Assembly: GCF_000377505.1 (NCBI RefSeq)
Contig: NZ_KB898193.1
Coordinates: 62,001-126,000 of the forward strand
Length of the DNA stretch: 64,000 bases
Direction: 5' to 3'
From: Paenibacillus massiliensis 2301065 = DSM 16942
GTDB lineage: Bacteria > Bacillota > Bacilli > Paenibacillales > Paenibacillaceae
Program-made: the position numbers and the translations under genes
Shown: positions 24,873-32,899 of the stretch, in pieces
How positions within the stretch are numbered: position 1 is the stretch's first letter
Layout of the letters: each line of letters begins with the position of its first letter
Notes under the pieces: generated by a model
The model's input: the letters and a program-made list of their open reading frames with translations, nothing else
Databases searched by the model: none
Told to the model about the DNA's origin: nothing

Positions 24873-26555
24873 ATGAGTGAACACACACGCCCTCGCAAGG
24901 GGACTCAAACCAAGGCTCAACCTACCAAGCAAACCAATTCTCAACCATATACAGGAAAAAAATCAGGCAAGAGCTATGCTAGCGCCAATCAATCCAGTAC
25001 AAACCAATCAGGTAAAAACCAATCAGGTAAAGGCCAGCAAGATACAGGCAAACACGTTACAAGTAAAAGTAAACCAAAAGTAGGCCATTCATCGGGCCCC
25101 CAAAAAACTAGCTCTCATATGAAAGCTGACGCTCCCAAATCGAGAACCAACATGCAAGCCTTTCAGCGTCAGCGTCCTAGTGCTGCCGATGCAGAGGAGT
25201 TGCGCCCGAATGATCAGATTGTTGTCACCATCAAGCGATTGGGAATCAACGGCGAAGGCGTTGGCTATTATCGACGCAAAGCTGTATTCATCACGGGCGC
25301 GCTGCCGAATGAGGTCGTCAAGGCCAAGGTAGATACTGTGCAGCAAGGCTTTATCCAGGCTACCCTTACAGAGATTGAGAAGCGCTCTGCGCATCGCATT
25401 GATGCTCCTTGCCCTGTCTTCGGAGAGTGTGGAGGCTGCCAGATCCAGCATATGTCCTATGAGGGACAGTTGGAGGCCAAGACCGATATTGTCCGTGAAG
25501 CGTTCAATCGGTATGCAGGACTTGATTCCGTACCCATGAAGCCAATGCTAGGCATGGAGCATCCGTGGGATTATCGCAATAAGGCGCAGCTACAGGTCAC
25601 CCGTCGCCAGGGAGAGGTCATCGCCGGACTATATGAAATGAACAGTCATACGATCGTAGATATTAGTGGCTGCCCGATTCAGCATCCCAAGGTCAATCAA
25701 GCGGTAGCAGCGACCAAGCAGGTGCTGGACGAGCTGCGTATTCCGCTGTACAAGGATCAGGGCAACCGCGAGGGCATCCGTACGATTGTTGTACGGCATG
25801 GGTTCCAGTCCGATCAGCTTCAGGTGACACTCGTCTCCGCAGGAAGCAAGCTACCACAGCAGGAGCAGCTCATTCGCAGGCTACGGCAAGAACTGCCGCA
25901 GATGTCTGGCTTGTCCCTGAATATTAACTCTGGCAAGACTCACCTCGTCTTCGGTGACCGGACCCATACACTGTGGGGAACAGAAGCAATGGAGGAGTCA
26001 CTAGGGGATCTGGAATTCCGTCTGTCTCCGCGTGCCTTCTTCCAGCTCAATCCACAGCAGACCGTCAAGCTGTATGAGAGTGTACGTATTGCAGCTGCGC
26101 TGACCGGCAAAGAAACGGTTGTAGATGCCTACTGCGGAACAGGTACGATTGGCCTATGGCTAGCTCCTTACGCCAGTGAGGTGCGAGGTATCGAGGTTAT
26201 TCCGGAGGCTGTCGAGGATGCGGCACGCAATGCCCGTCTGAACGGGCGGGACAATGCGACATTCTACACGGGGGAAGCCGAGGCACTGCTGCCTCGCTGG
26301 GTGAAGAGCGGCTTCACGCCTGATGTCATCATCGCAGATCCTCCGCGCACAGGATTGGACCGTCGTTTTCTGGAGACCATACTTCGTACCAAGCCACAAC
26401 GATTCGTCTATGTATCCTGCAACCCGTCGACACTGGCCAAGGATGCCAAAGTCTTGCTGGACGGCGGCTATGAGCTACAATGGATACAGCCCGTCGACAT
26501 GTTCCCGCAGACGAGTCATGTGGAGTGCTGCTCACTGTTCGTCAGGAAGGGCTAA
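24873..26555 (+). CDS. rlmD: 23S rRNA (uracil-5-)-methyltransferase, RlmD/RlmCD type
   Basis: A 560-residue S-adenosylmethionine-dependent RNA methyltransferase that forms 5-methyluridine in 23S rRNA. Residues 1-110 are a low-complexity basic, Gln/Ser/Lys-rich extension (repeats of NQSGK) not found in the core family. A TRAM domain follows near 112-170 (IKRLGINGEGVGYY). The iron-sulfur cysteines are C180, C186 and C189 (CPVFGECGGC). The methyltransferase fold shows VDAYCGTGTIGLWLA and ADPPRTGLD, with the catalytic Cys in SCNPSTL. The exact target uridine (747 or 1939) cannot be told. Spacing of GGATGGAG to ATG is long (about 11 bases), so the start is less sure. A strong terminator follows. 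Confidence 0.9.
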   Translation: MSEHTRPRKGTQTKAQPTKQTNSQPYTGKKSGKSYASANQSSTNQSGKNQSGKGQQDTGKHVTSKSKPKVGHSSGPQKTSSHMKADAPKSRTNMQAFQRQRPSAADAEELRPNDQIVVTIKRLGINGEGVGYYRRKAVFITGALPNEVVKAKVDTVQQGFIQATLTEIEKRSAHRIDAPCPVFGECGGCQIQHMSYEGQLEAKTDIVREAFNRYAGLDSVPMKPMLGMEHPWDYRNKAQLQVTRRQGEVIAGLYEMNSHTIVDISGCPIQHPKVNQAVAATKQVLDELRIPLYKDQGNREGIRTIVVRHGFQSDQLQVTLVSAGSKLPQQEQLIRRLRQELPQMSGLSLNINSGKTHLVFGDRTHTLWGTEAMEESLGDLEFRLSPRAFFQLNPQQTVKLYESVRIAAALTGKETVVDAYCGTGTIGLWLAPYASEVRGIEVIPEAVEDAARNARLNGRDNATFYTGEAEALLPRWVKSGFTPDVIIADPPRTGLDRRFLETILRTKPQRFVYVSCNPSTLAKDAKVLLDGGYELQWIQPVDMFPQTSHVECCSLFVRKG

Positions 26556-26583
26556 TAGTTGAGATGTATTGGCGCACTGCAGC

Positions 26584-26617
26584 AAAGAAGCGGGAATTTC
26601 CCCGCTTCTTTTTTTGA
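26584..26617 (+). terminator. intrinsic terminator of rlmD
   Basis: AAAGAAGCGGG and CCCGCTTCTTT form an 11-bp stem with a six-base loop, followed by a T run. Confidence 0.9.
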
Positions 26618-26747
26618 TCATAAATACAATTAAGGACGACTATTGATTAGCCGTTACCCTTTTCGACGTAAAAGTATTGTAATACCTACATGACACAACA
26701 GTAGCATACGCAGGGGATATCAAAATTTGAACTGCCCCATCAATGTT
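26618..26747. other. non-coding interval after rlmD
   Basis: Nothing convincing in 26618-26747; with 26952-27123 it frames the possible small membrane protein gene. The promoter region of pplA starts near 27100. Confidence 0.4.
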
Positions 26748-26951
26748 TTACTTTCTCTTAGCGGGCCTCCACTTGAAACCACAGTTCATACAGCCGTTAA
26801 CAATTTCACTTCTTCCAACGAAACCGACTAAGATACTTACAGGCAAGGACAAGCTAACGGATATCCCACAAATAATGCCGATGAAAGCTATCAAACCCTC
26901 CATCCCCCCACCGTCTACGCCACTTCCACTACTACCGACGTTAACATTCAT
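26748..26951 (-). CDS. possible small membrane protein with C-terminal CxxC
   Basis: A 67-residue frame not matched to a known family. It has a Gly/Ser-rich start (MNVNVGSSGSGVDGGG), one long hydrophobic segment (residues about 19-47), and a tail NGCMNCGFKWRPAKRK with a CxxCG pair and basic end, as in short zinc-ribbon membrane proteins. GGGGGA lies three bases before the ATG. The overlapping plus-strand frame (26743-27003) is Pro-rich and less protein-like. Either could be spurious; the minus-strand frame is preferred because of its ordered hydrophobic and Cys layout. Confidence 0.5.
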   Translation of the reverse strand: MNVNVGSSGSGVDGGGMEGLIAFIGIICGISVSLSLPVSILVGFVGRSEIVNGCMNCGFKWRPAKRK

Positions 26952-27123
26952 CTGTCCCCCACTTAACCTTAGAGAAACTAATCATCTACTGTCTAAATCG
27001 TAGTGACACCCCTTCCACGTACCAATGAGTTCAGTAGCCGAAAATCAATGGCTCCGTCCTCAGCATAATTTTTGCAACCTATTTAAATATCAGTCACATT
27101 CATTGATTTCCTGAACACATACA

Positions 27124-27161
27124 CGTGATAAATTTCACATTATCCCCTATCTTTATATGCT
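27124..27161 (+). promoter_or_regulatory. candidate Rex-like site and distal promoter upstream of pplA
   Basis: CGTGATAAATTTCACA (27124-27139) is one mismatch from TGTGA-N6-TCACA, the core of the operator bound by Rex, the NADH/NAD-sensing repressor of Firmicutes. TTTCAC (27133-27138) with a 17-base spacer to TATGCT (27156-27161) gives a possible promoter overlapped by the site. CRP/FNR-family binding is an alternative reading. Confidence 0.4.
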
Positions 27162-27237
27162 AAAATTCCAACGAACAATGGTTTCGGACTCTGGAATAAC
27201 CTGCTAAAAGCTTACTACACAACGTTTTTTACCAATT

Positions 27238-27267
27238 TTGTTATTAAAATGTGTTGCATTTTAATAT
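27238..27267 (+). promoter_or_regulatory. candidate proximal promoter of pplA
   Basis: TTGTTA followed, after 17-18 bases, by TTAATA/TAATAT in a very AT-rich stretch about 35 bp before the start codon. Confidence 0.45.
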
Positions 27268-27299
27268 ATATATATTTTATTTTACTGGAGGTCATTTAG

Positions 27300-28211
27300 A
27301 TGAAGAAAGCATCTATTCTACTCTGCACTGCCCTGTTGATCGGTGTTCTTGCTGGCTGTAATTCGAACAGCAGCACCGAGAATACAGCCCCTGCAAACAA
27401 TGGCGCAACGACTGAAAACACAGGAGCTGCGAGCGGTACGAACAGCGGAGACACTGCCGCTGAGCAAGGCCAATACCAAGACGGCGTGTACTATGCTATT
27501 GGTGAAGTTGATGCTAAAACCGGCTGGCAATATTATGTTACCTTGACTGTTGCAAGCGGTAAAATTACCGAAGCCAACTGGAGCGGCATTAACGCTAATG
27601 TAGGCCCTGACAAAAAGACATACTCTGAATCCGGCAAGTATGGCATGAAAGCTGGCGGCGCTTCTGCCGAATGGCATGAGCAAGCTGCACTAGCTGAAGC
27701 CTACCTCATTGAAAAGCAAGACCCTAAAGCCGTCACTTTGAATGAAGAGGGTAAGACTGACGCGATCTCTGGCGTATCAGTGCATGTCAATGAATTATTC
27801 GATCTTGCTGACAAGGCACTGGCAGCTGGTCCGGTAGAAGCAGGTATTTATAAAGACGGAACCTACCATGCCGAAGCTGACAAATTCGCCGAGAAGTCCG
27901 GCTGGAAAGAAACGGCTGACGTTGTTGTCGCTGCGGGCAAGATCATCCATGTTAACTTCAGTGGTGTGAACGAAGCTGGTGAAGACAAGAAACAAAACTC
28001 CATCGATGGAAAATACGGCATGAAAGCCGGCGGCGCATCTTCCGAATGGCACGAACAGGCTGCTCTGGCTGAGTCCTATCTCGTCGAGAAACAAGATCCT
28101 GCCTCCCTTACATTTAACGAAGAAGGCAAGACCGATGCGATCTCCGGCGTATCTGTTTCCCTGAAAAGCTACTATGACCTTGTAACCAAAGCACTTGAAG
28201 GTGCGAAATAA
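27300..28211 (+). CDS. pplA: PplA-like lipoprotein with two FMN-binding domains
   Basis: A 303-residue surface lipoprotein, the predicted terminal flavoprotein of extracellular electron transfer. The signal peptide ends in the lipobox LAGC with lipidated C20. A Ser/Thr/Asn-rich tether (21-55) is followed by two FMN-binding domains (about 58-175 and 182-300), near copies of each other (GKYGMKAGGAS, EWHEQAALAE, EEGKTDAISGVSV). The residues expected to be covalently flavinylated by ApbE are S160 and S285, in DAISGVS; the usual target motif ends in Thr or Ser after GA, so GVS is a variant. The start has GGAGGTCATTTAG before ATG. It is followed at once by ndh2. Confidence 0.9.
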   Translation: MKKASILLCTALLIGVLAGCNSNSSTENTAPANNGATTENTGAASGTNSGDTAAEQGQYQDGVYYAIGEVDAKTGWQYYVTLTVASGKITEANWSGINANVGPDKKTYSESGKYGMKAGGASAEWHEQAALAEAYLIEKQDPKAVTLNEEGKTDAISGVSVHVNELFDLADKALAAGPVEAGIYKDGTYHAEADKFAEKSGWKETADVVVAAGKIIHVNFSGVNEAGEDKKQNSIDGKYGMKAGGASSEWHEQAALAESYLVEKQDPASLTFNEEGKTDAISGVSVSLKSYYDLVTKALEGAK

Positions 28212-28265
28212 TTCGTAATTAGAAGTTAGGTAAGTCCCACCACCCTAGTTAAGCAGGTGAATCTT

Positions 28266-30140
28266 TTGAAGAAAATTGTTGTCCTCGGCGGAGGCTACGG
28301 CGGTGTTGTTACTGGTAAGCACCTCGCCAAATTGTTCAAGAAGGATAAGGACGTGTCGATCCAATTGATCGACCGCAATCCTTATCACACACTCCTGACG
28401 GAGCTGCACGAGGTCGCGGCTAACCGCGCTCCTGAAGACTCGGTAAAGATTGAGCTCAAGAAGATTTTTGCCGGTCAAAAGGTTGACGTCGTTCTGGATT
28501 CTATCGATAATATCGACTTTGCAGCTAAAGAGCTTCGTTCTGCAAAAACAACCTACAAGTATGATTACCTCGTTATCGGTACTGGCTGTAAGCCAACCTT
28601 CTTTGGAATTCCAGGTGCGGAGGAGCACTCACTGACTCTCTGGTCCTATGAAGATGCTGTTATAATCAAAGACCGAATCCGTGATAAATTCGGCAAGGCT
28701 GCTAAAGAAAACGATCCGGTAAAACGCCATAAAATGCTCTCTTTCGTGATCGTAGGTGCTGGCTTTACCGGTGTTGAGCTTGTGGGTGAAATGGCGGAGT
28801 TCCGCGATGAGCTTTGCAAGGAATTCTATATCGATCCTAGCGAGGTTCGTCTTGTCGTTGCTGATATGGCACCGAAAATTCTGCCGATTCTGCCTGACAA
28901 GCTGATTGAAAAATCAACCAAGTACCTGAACAAGATCGGCGTAGAAATTGTAACCAGCGCAAAAATCACTGGCGTTACCCCGTCTGGCGTAGTGCTCGGT
29001 GATAAACAGCTTGAAGCCGATACGGTAGTATGGACCGCAGGTGTTGAGGGCTCCGAGCTCGTCGGCAAGCTGGATGTTAAACAAGAAGGTCGCAAGCGCA
29101 TTGTGACTAACGACAAGCTGCAAAGTGTTGATCATGACAATGTATACATCGTCGGCGACAACATCTTCTTCATTCCTGAAGGTGAGTCTCGTCCGGTTCC
29201 TCAGATGGTTGAAAATGCGGAGCAAGCAGGCCCGTTGATCGCCCATAACATCTATGCGGATGTGCATAACAAGCCGAAGAAGCCTTACAAACCAGGCTTC
29301 CACGGTACTATGGTAAGTATCGGCAGCCGCTACGGCGTAGCGAATGTCGGTCTTCCGAACAAAATGTTCATGCTCACCGGCTTTATGGCGATGTTATCCA
29401 AGCACATGATCAACATGTACTACCTCTTCACTGTAGCTGGCTTTAATAAAGTATGGACTTATATGATGCATGAGTTCTTCCATGTGAACCATCGCAGAAG
29501 CTTTGTCGGTGGACACTTCGCTAAGCGTTCCCCGAACTTCTGGTTGGTGCCGCTTCGTATCTTTGTTGGCTGGAAGTGGCTGGAAGAGGGTCTAGACAAG
29601 CTACCGAAGATTTTGAAGGACCCATCAAATATATTCCTGATTCCACCACCACCGCATGCGGATGTTGTGACCGCAGCAAGTGATGCGGCCGGTACTGTCA
29701 AGGATGCTGTCGACGCTTCGTCCGCAGCCTCGGCTGTAGAAAGCGCATCGACTGCCGTAACTGCGTTACCAGTTCCTGATTTTGTGAGTAGTAGTGTGAA
29801 CTGGTTCATGAACCTCTTCTTCTATACACCAGATGGTGGTTATACCGCTCTTGCTAGCGTGTTCCAATTCTTTATGGTGTTCATGGAAATTGCAGTCGGG
29901 CTCATGCTCATCGTCGGTCTGTTCACAGCTGTAGCTTCCGCTATTACTGTTGCTCTCGGCGTTATGATCTGGTCCTCCAGCATGGCCTCGGCTGAAATGC
30001 TGTGGTACATGACAGCAGGTGTTGCTCTGATCGGTGGGTCTGGCAGTGCATTCGGACTTGATTACTATGTACTTCCTTGGCTCAAGAAGCAATGGAAGAG
30101 GATTCCTCTCGTTCGACGATGGTATCTGTACACAGAGTAA
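28266..30140 (+). CDS. ndh2: type II NADH dehydrogenase Ndh2 with membrane C-terminal extension
   Basis: A 624-residue non-proton-pumping NADH:quinone oxidoreductase. Residues 1-400 are the FAD/NADH core: GGGYGG (FAD site), VIGTG, GAGFTGVE (NADH site) and YIVGDN. The core family is about 400 residues. The extra 220 carry hydrophobic segments in a DoxX-like layout (PLRIFVGWKWLEEGLDKL, then helices near 520-600) split by an Ala/Ser-rich loop. The EET enzyme of Listeria also has a membrane tail. TTG at 28266 is chosen because AGGTGA lies five bases before it and it gives the usual MKKIVVLGGG start; an in-frame GTG at 28257 lacks a site. It probably passes NADH electrons to the locus-specific quinone. 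Confidence 0.92.
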   Translation: MKKIVVLGGGYGGVVTGKHLAKLFKKDKDVSIQLIDRNPYHTLLTELHEVAANRAPEDSVKIELKKIFAGQKVDVVLDSIDNIDFAAKELRSAKTTYKYDYLVIGTGCKPTFFGIPGAEEHSLTLWSYEDAVIIKDRIRDKFGKAAKENDPVKRHKMLSFVIVGAGFTGVELVGEMAEFRDELCKEFYIDPSEVRLVVADMAPKILPILPDKLIEKSTKYLNKIGVEIVTSAKITGVTPSGVVLGDKQLEADTVVWTAGVEGSELVGKLDVKQEGRKRIVTNDKLQSVDHDNVYIVGDNIFFIPEGESRPVPQMVENAEQAGPLIAHNIYADVHNKPKKPYKPGFHGTMVSIGSRYGVANVGLPNKMFMLTGFMAMLSKHMINMYYLFTVAGFNKVWTYMMHEFFHVNHRRSFVGGHFAKRSPNFWLVPLRIFVGWKWLEEGLDKLPKILKDPSNIFLIPPPPHADVVTAASDAAGTVKDAVDASSAASAVESASTAVTALPVPDFVSSSVNWFMNLFFYTPDGGYTALASVFQFFMVFMEIAVGLMLIVGLFTAVASAITVALGVMIWSSSMASAEMLWYMTAGVALIGGSGSAFGLDYYVLPWLKKQWKRIPLVRRWYLYTE

Positions 30141-30175
30141 TGGATTGAACTTGAGTAAGCTCAACAAATAGCCTC

Positions 30176-30216
30176 AATTAGAGTAATGCGCGCATGCGTG
30201 CATTACTCTAATTTTT
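30176..30216 (+). terminator. intrinsic terminator after ndh2
   Basis: AATTAGAGTAATGC and GCATTACTCTAATT form a perfect 14-bp stem, followed by TTTTT. The next genes on this strand therefore probably have their own promoter. Confidence 0.9.
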
Positions 30217-30267
30217 ACTTTTTCTAGCTTGAGTTGTGCAGCAATACGTCTGGAGGAGTGTGCCATC

Positions 30268-30723
30268 ATGAACAAATACGAGCTGATCCAAGACACATTT
30301 CATATGTTGCAGAGAGAAATTTCACCGGATACGGGAATTCGACTGAATATGCCTTGTGAAGAAGCGGAAGAGATGGCGAGTCTGCTGCTTGAATATGGAC
30401 TTCCAGCGCTACGCACGACCCGTTTATTATCTATTTACATCGCAATCAAGCTCGCCCTCCTGCGTCATTCGGAATGCGACAACGCTCTGAACGGAGAGAA
30501 GTTGACCCGCAGTGTGCTCGACGGCGACTACCTATATAGCTTCTATGTGCAGCTTTGTCTGCAATGGAATGAGCATGATCTTCTCGTCCGTCTTGCCCCC
30601 GTCATTAAGCAAATACAGATTCGGAGAATCGAAGGCGCTTCCTATGACGATGCCTTGCTTCGCTGCTGGGAGCTGTTTCTGGAGATGGAGGAAGGACATG
30701 TTCGCAAGAGTTGTGCCATCTGA
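30268..30723 (+). CDS. HepS-like small subunit of prenyl diphosphate synthase
   Basis: A 151-residue protein resembling component 1 of the two-subunit heptaprenyl diphosphate synthase. The stretch LDGDYLYSFYVQLCLQWNEH followed by LLVRLAPVIKQIQIRR matches the LAGDYYSGLYY/LA-x-I-x-E-I pattern of HepS. It is much shorter than HepS proper (about 250), so the N-terminal region is reduced. The ATG at 30268 follows GGAGGAG. The catalytic subunit gene starts 41 bp downstream, which supports a heterodimer. The regulatory role (chain length, product release) is known for HepS and inferred here. Confidence 0.62.
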   Translation: MNKYELIQDTFHMLQREISPDTGIRLNMPCEEAEEMASLLLEYGLPALRTTRLLSIYIAIKLALLRHSECDNALNGEKLTRSVLDGDYLYSFYVQLCLQWNEHDLLVRLAPVIKQIQIRRIEGASYDDALLRCWELFLEMEEGHVRKSCAI

Positions 30724-30764
30724 GGCCGACAGGCCCTTATCAACATCAATCGGGAGAGAATCAT

Positions 30765-31748
30765 ATGACAAGACTGGATGCAGAACTAGGGATCTCGCTT
30801 CGCTCCGTTGATCGTGCCATCGAGAGTATGGTCAAATTCGATAAGGATATACCCCGCTCTTCCATGCTTGCCCAGCATGTTCTTCAACTGATCCGTTCTG
30901 GCGGCAAAAGAATTCGCCCGTTGCTGGTTATCGTAGGGTCACGCTTCGGCCCATCCGCTGAAGAGAAGGACACCATGAGGCTGGCGGCGGCGGCTGAGCT
31001 CATTCATGCGGCATCCCTGATTCACGATGACATTATTGATGATTCATCGGTCCGACGTGGCGAGCCTGCACTGCACGTCAAACTTGGCATCCATGATGCC
31101 CTGCATGTCGGCAACTATATGTCCGCACGCGTCGTTGAGCTAATCACCGAATATTCTGCAGAACGGGAGCGCTTTGCCTACGATTTGTCTTCCCTCGTTA
31201 CCACTCAGCTATGCCTGGGTGAATATCAGCAACTATCCCATTTGTATAATTACGAGGTTCATATTGAGGATTATTTGGAGAAGTCCCGGAACAAGACAGC
31301 GCAATTGATGGCGTCGTGCCTGAAGATCGGCGCATTATCTGGAGGCGCGAAGAATGATATCTCAGAGCTGCTTTATTCCTTCGGTGAGAAGCTAGGAATG
31401 GCCTTTCAGATTCGCGACGATATTCTGGACTTTACTCAATCCGCCGAGAAGCTTGGCAAACCGGCTGGCAGCGATCTCCGCAAGGGCCAGGTAACCCTTC
31501 CTGTGCTGTTCGCACTGGAGCAGGAGGAGCTGGCTTCAAGGATTCGTTCTATCGGACCGGATACTCCTAAAGCTCAGGTTGATGCGGTTGTGACCCTCAT
31601 TCAGCAGTCGGATGCGCTCCGGCAGAGCGAGCTGATCAGTGAACAATATCTCGACGACGCTCAGCACATTATTCGGCAGCTGGAGTCCTATCCTGCCCAT
31701 CGGGATTTGACCGTCCTGCTGAACTATCTTAGCGGACGGGAACATTAA
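30765..31748 (+). CDS. dmkB: polyprenyl diphosphate synthase, catalytic subunit (HepT/DmkB-like)
   Basis: A 327-residue trans-prenyltransferase that elongates farnesyl diphosphate with isopentenyl units. Both Asp-rich motifs are present: HDDIIDDSSVRRG (D88, D89, D92) and IRDDILDF near 220, plus the GGKRIRP substrate motif near 46. The ATG at 30765 has GGGAGAG upstream. In the Listeria electron-transfer locus the equivalent gene (DmkB) makes the side chain of a dedicated demethylmenaquinone, and the UbiA-family gene at 32024 would attach it. It is convergent with that gene and ends at a terminator. Confidence 0.88.
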   Translation: MTRLDAELGISLRSVDRAIESMVKFDKDIPRSSMLAQHVLQLIRSGGKRIRPLLVIVGSRFGPSAEEKDTMRLAAAAELIHAASLIHDDIIDDSSVRRGEPALHVKLGIHDALHVGNYMSARVVELITEYSAERERFAYDLSSLVTTQLCLGEYQQLSHLYNYEVHIEDYLEKSRNKTAQLMASCLKIGALSGGAKNDISELLYSFGEKLGMAFQIRDDILDFTQSAEKLGKPAGSDLRKGQVTLPVLFALEQEELASRIRSIGPDTPKAQVDAVVTLIQQSDALRQSELISEQYLDDAQHIIRQLESYPAHRDLTVLLNYLSGREH

Positions 31749-31777
31749 TGGCATACATGTATGCAAGAGAGGGTGCC

Positions 31778-31817
31778 CCTCAGTCATCTACGATGACCTT
31801 TGGGACAGCCTTTTTTT
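31778..31817 (+). terminator. intrinsic terminator after dmkB
   Basis: An imperfect stem closed by GTCATC/GATGAC and CCC/GGG, followed by seven T residues. Confidence 0.7.
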
Positions 31818-31965
31818 ATGGATCGCCCCATTTCAGCTGAGATAGCCCGCTGGTACTGCGCTAATCTGAACATTTACGTCAAATATCCTCAAATAAGCTT
31901 CGGATTGTTCTGCAAATGCAGACAAGAGCACCGCCCACAATTGCTGGCAGTGCTCTTGAGATTGA

Positions 31966-31987
31966 CATGAGGGTAGCTACCCTCATG
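31966..31987. repeat. perfect 22-bp palindrome between convergent genes
   Basis: The palindrome is centred on GGGTAGCTACCC, and a second inverted repeat (CAAGAGCAC/GTGCTCTTG, 31923-31958) precedes it. Neither has a T tract, so they are not typical terminators. They may be RNA-stabilising 3' hairpins or transcription blocks. Confidence 0.5.
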
Positions 31988-32023
31988 GGAAAACATCAGC
32001 CATGCTACGGCTAATACATATGG

Positions 32024-32899
32024 CTAACTCAACAGAAAGAAATCAGCCATCGTGAACAACAGGATCGTCATACTGATTACCTGATTCAGATTGTACGAAG
32101 CCACCTTCATGACCTTACGGTTAGAAGGCTTGATGATCCGATGCTCTGCCATCAGCAGCAGAATCGAAATGACCAGGCCCAAAATGTACAGCCAGCCAAG
32201 CTGCTGGATCGGAATCAGCGAGATCAGCAGCAGCACCATAATCGAATGAAGTCCCGCAGCAATGCGCAGACCGTTCTTTAAGCCGAATATGCTAGGGACG
32301 GACCATAGCTTGTGCTCCCGGTCGAACTCAATGTCCTGGGAGCCATAAATGATGTCAAACCCGGCGATCCACAGCATCACGACGGTTCCCAGGATAAATG
32401 GCAGAAAGGCGAATTCACCTGTGACGGCGAACCAGGCGCCGATCGGTGCTGAAGCGATGGTGAAGCCAAGATACAGATGGCTCATGTAAGTAAACCGTTT
32501 CGTATACGAATAGGATGAGATCAAGAAGATCGCTACTGGTGACAAAATCAGGCAGAGCGGATTCAGCATTCCCGCTGCGACAATAAAGATGGCGTAGTTC
32601 ACCACGACAAACAAGAGCACTTCTCTCTCCCCTAACAGCATCCTCGGTAGATGACGATGCGCCGTGCGGGGGTTCTGGGCATCGAAGACCCGGTCAACGA
32701 CACGGTTGAAGGCATTTGCCCCATTACGGGCAGCGACCAGGGCGATCAGCCCCCATAACATGATCCGCCCTGACGGTAGCCCGTCAGCCGCCCAGATCAT
32801 GGAGATGACCGCGAAGGGTAGGGAGAACAGTGTGTGGGAGAACATAACCAATTCACCGTACAGCTTGATGCGGTGAACAATTTTACGCGTGATCTCCAT
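32024..32899 (-). CDS. dmkA: UbiA-family prenyltransferase (DmkA/MqnP-like)
   Basis: A 291-residue integral membrane enzyme that attaches a polyprenyl chain to an aromatic quinone precursor. Both Asp-rich sites are present: NAFNRVVDRVFDAQNPRT (Mg-diphosphate binding) and DIIYGSQDIEFDRE. About eight hydrophobic helices are visible. The NRxxDRxxDAxNPRTxxRxLP signature is that of MqnP/UbiA-like proteins rather than MenA. The ATG at 32899 has AGGAGGGAG upstream and overlaps the end of the aminotransferase gene by 17 bp. A longer frame to 33040 lacks support. It is the last gene of the eight-gene operon. Confidence 0.9.
   Translation of the reverse strand: MEITRKIVHRIKLYGELVMFSHTLFSLPFAVISMIWAADGLPSGRIMLWGLIALVAARNGANAFNRVVDRVFDAQNPRTAHRHLPRMLLGEREVLLFVVVNYAIFIVAAGMLNPLCLILSPVAIFLISSYSYTKRFTYMSHLYLGFTIASAPIGAWFAVTGEFAFLPFILGTVVMLWIAGFDIIYGSQDIEFDREHKLWSVPSIFGLKNGLRIAAGLHSIMVLLLISLIPIQQLGWLYILGLVISILLLMAEHRIIKPSNRKVMKVASYNLNQVISMTILLFTMADFFLLS

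Noticed and set aside
26743-27003. 86-codon plus-strand frame opposite the possible small membrane protein
   Set aside because: Pro/Leu/Thr-rich composition typical of an antisense frame and no ribosome site.
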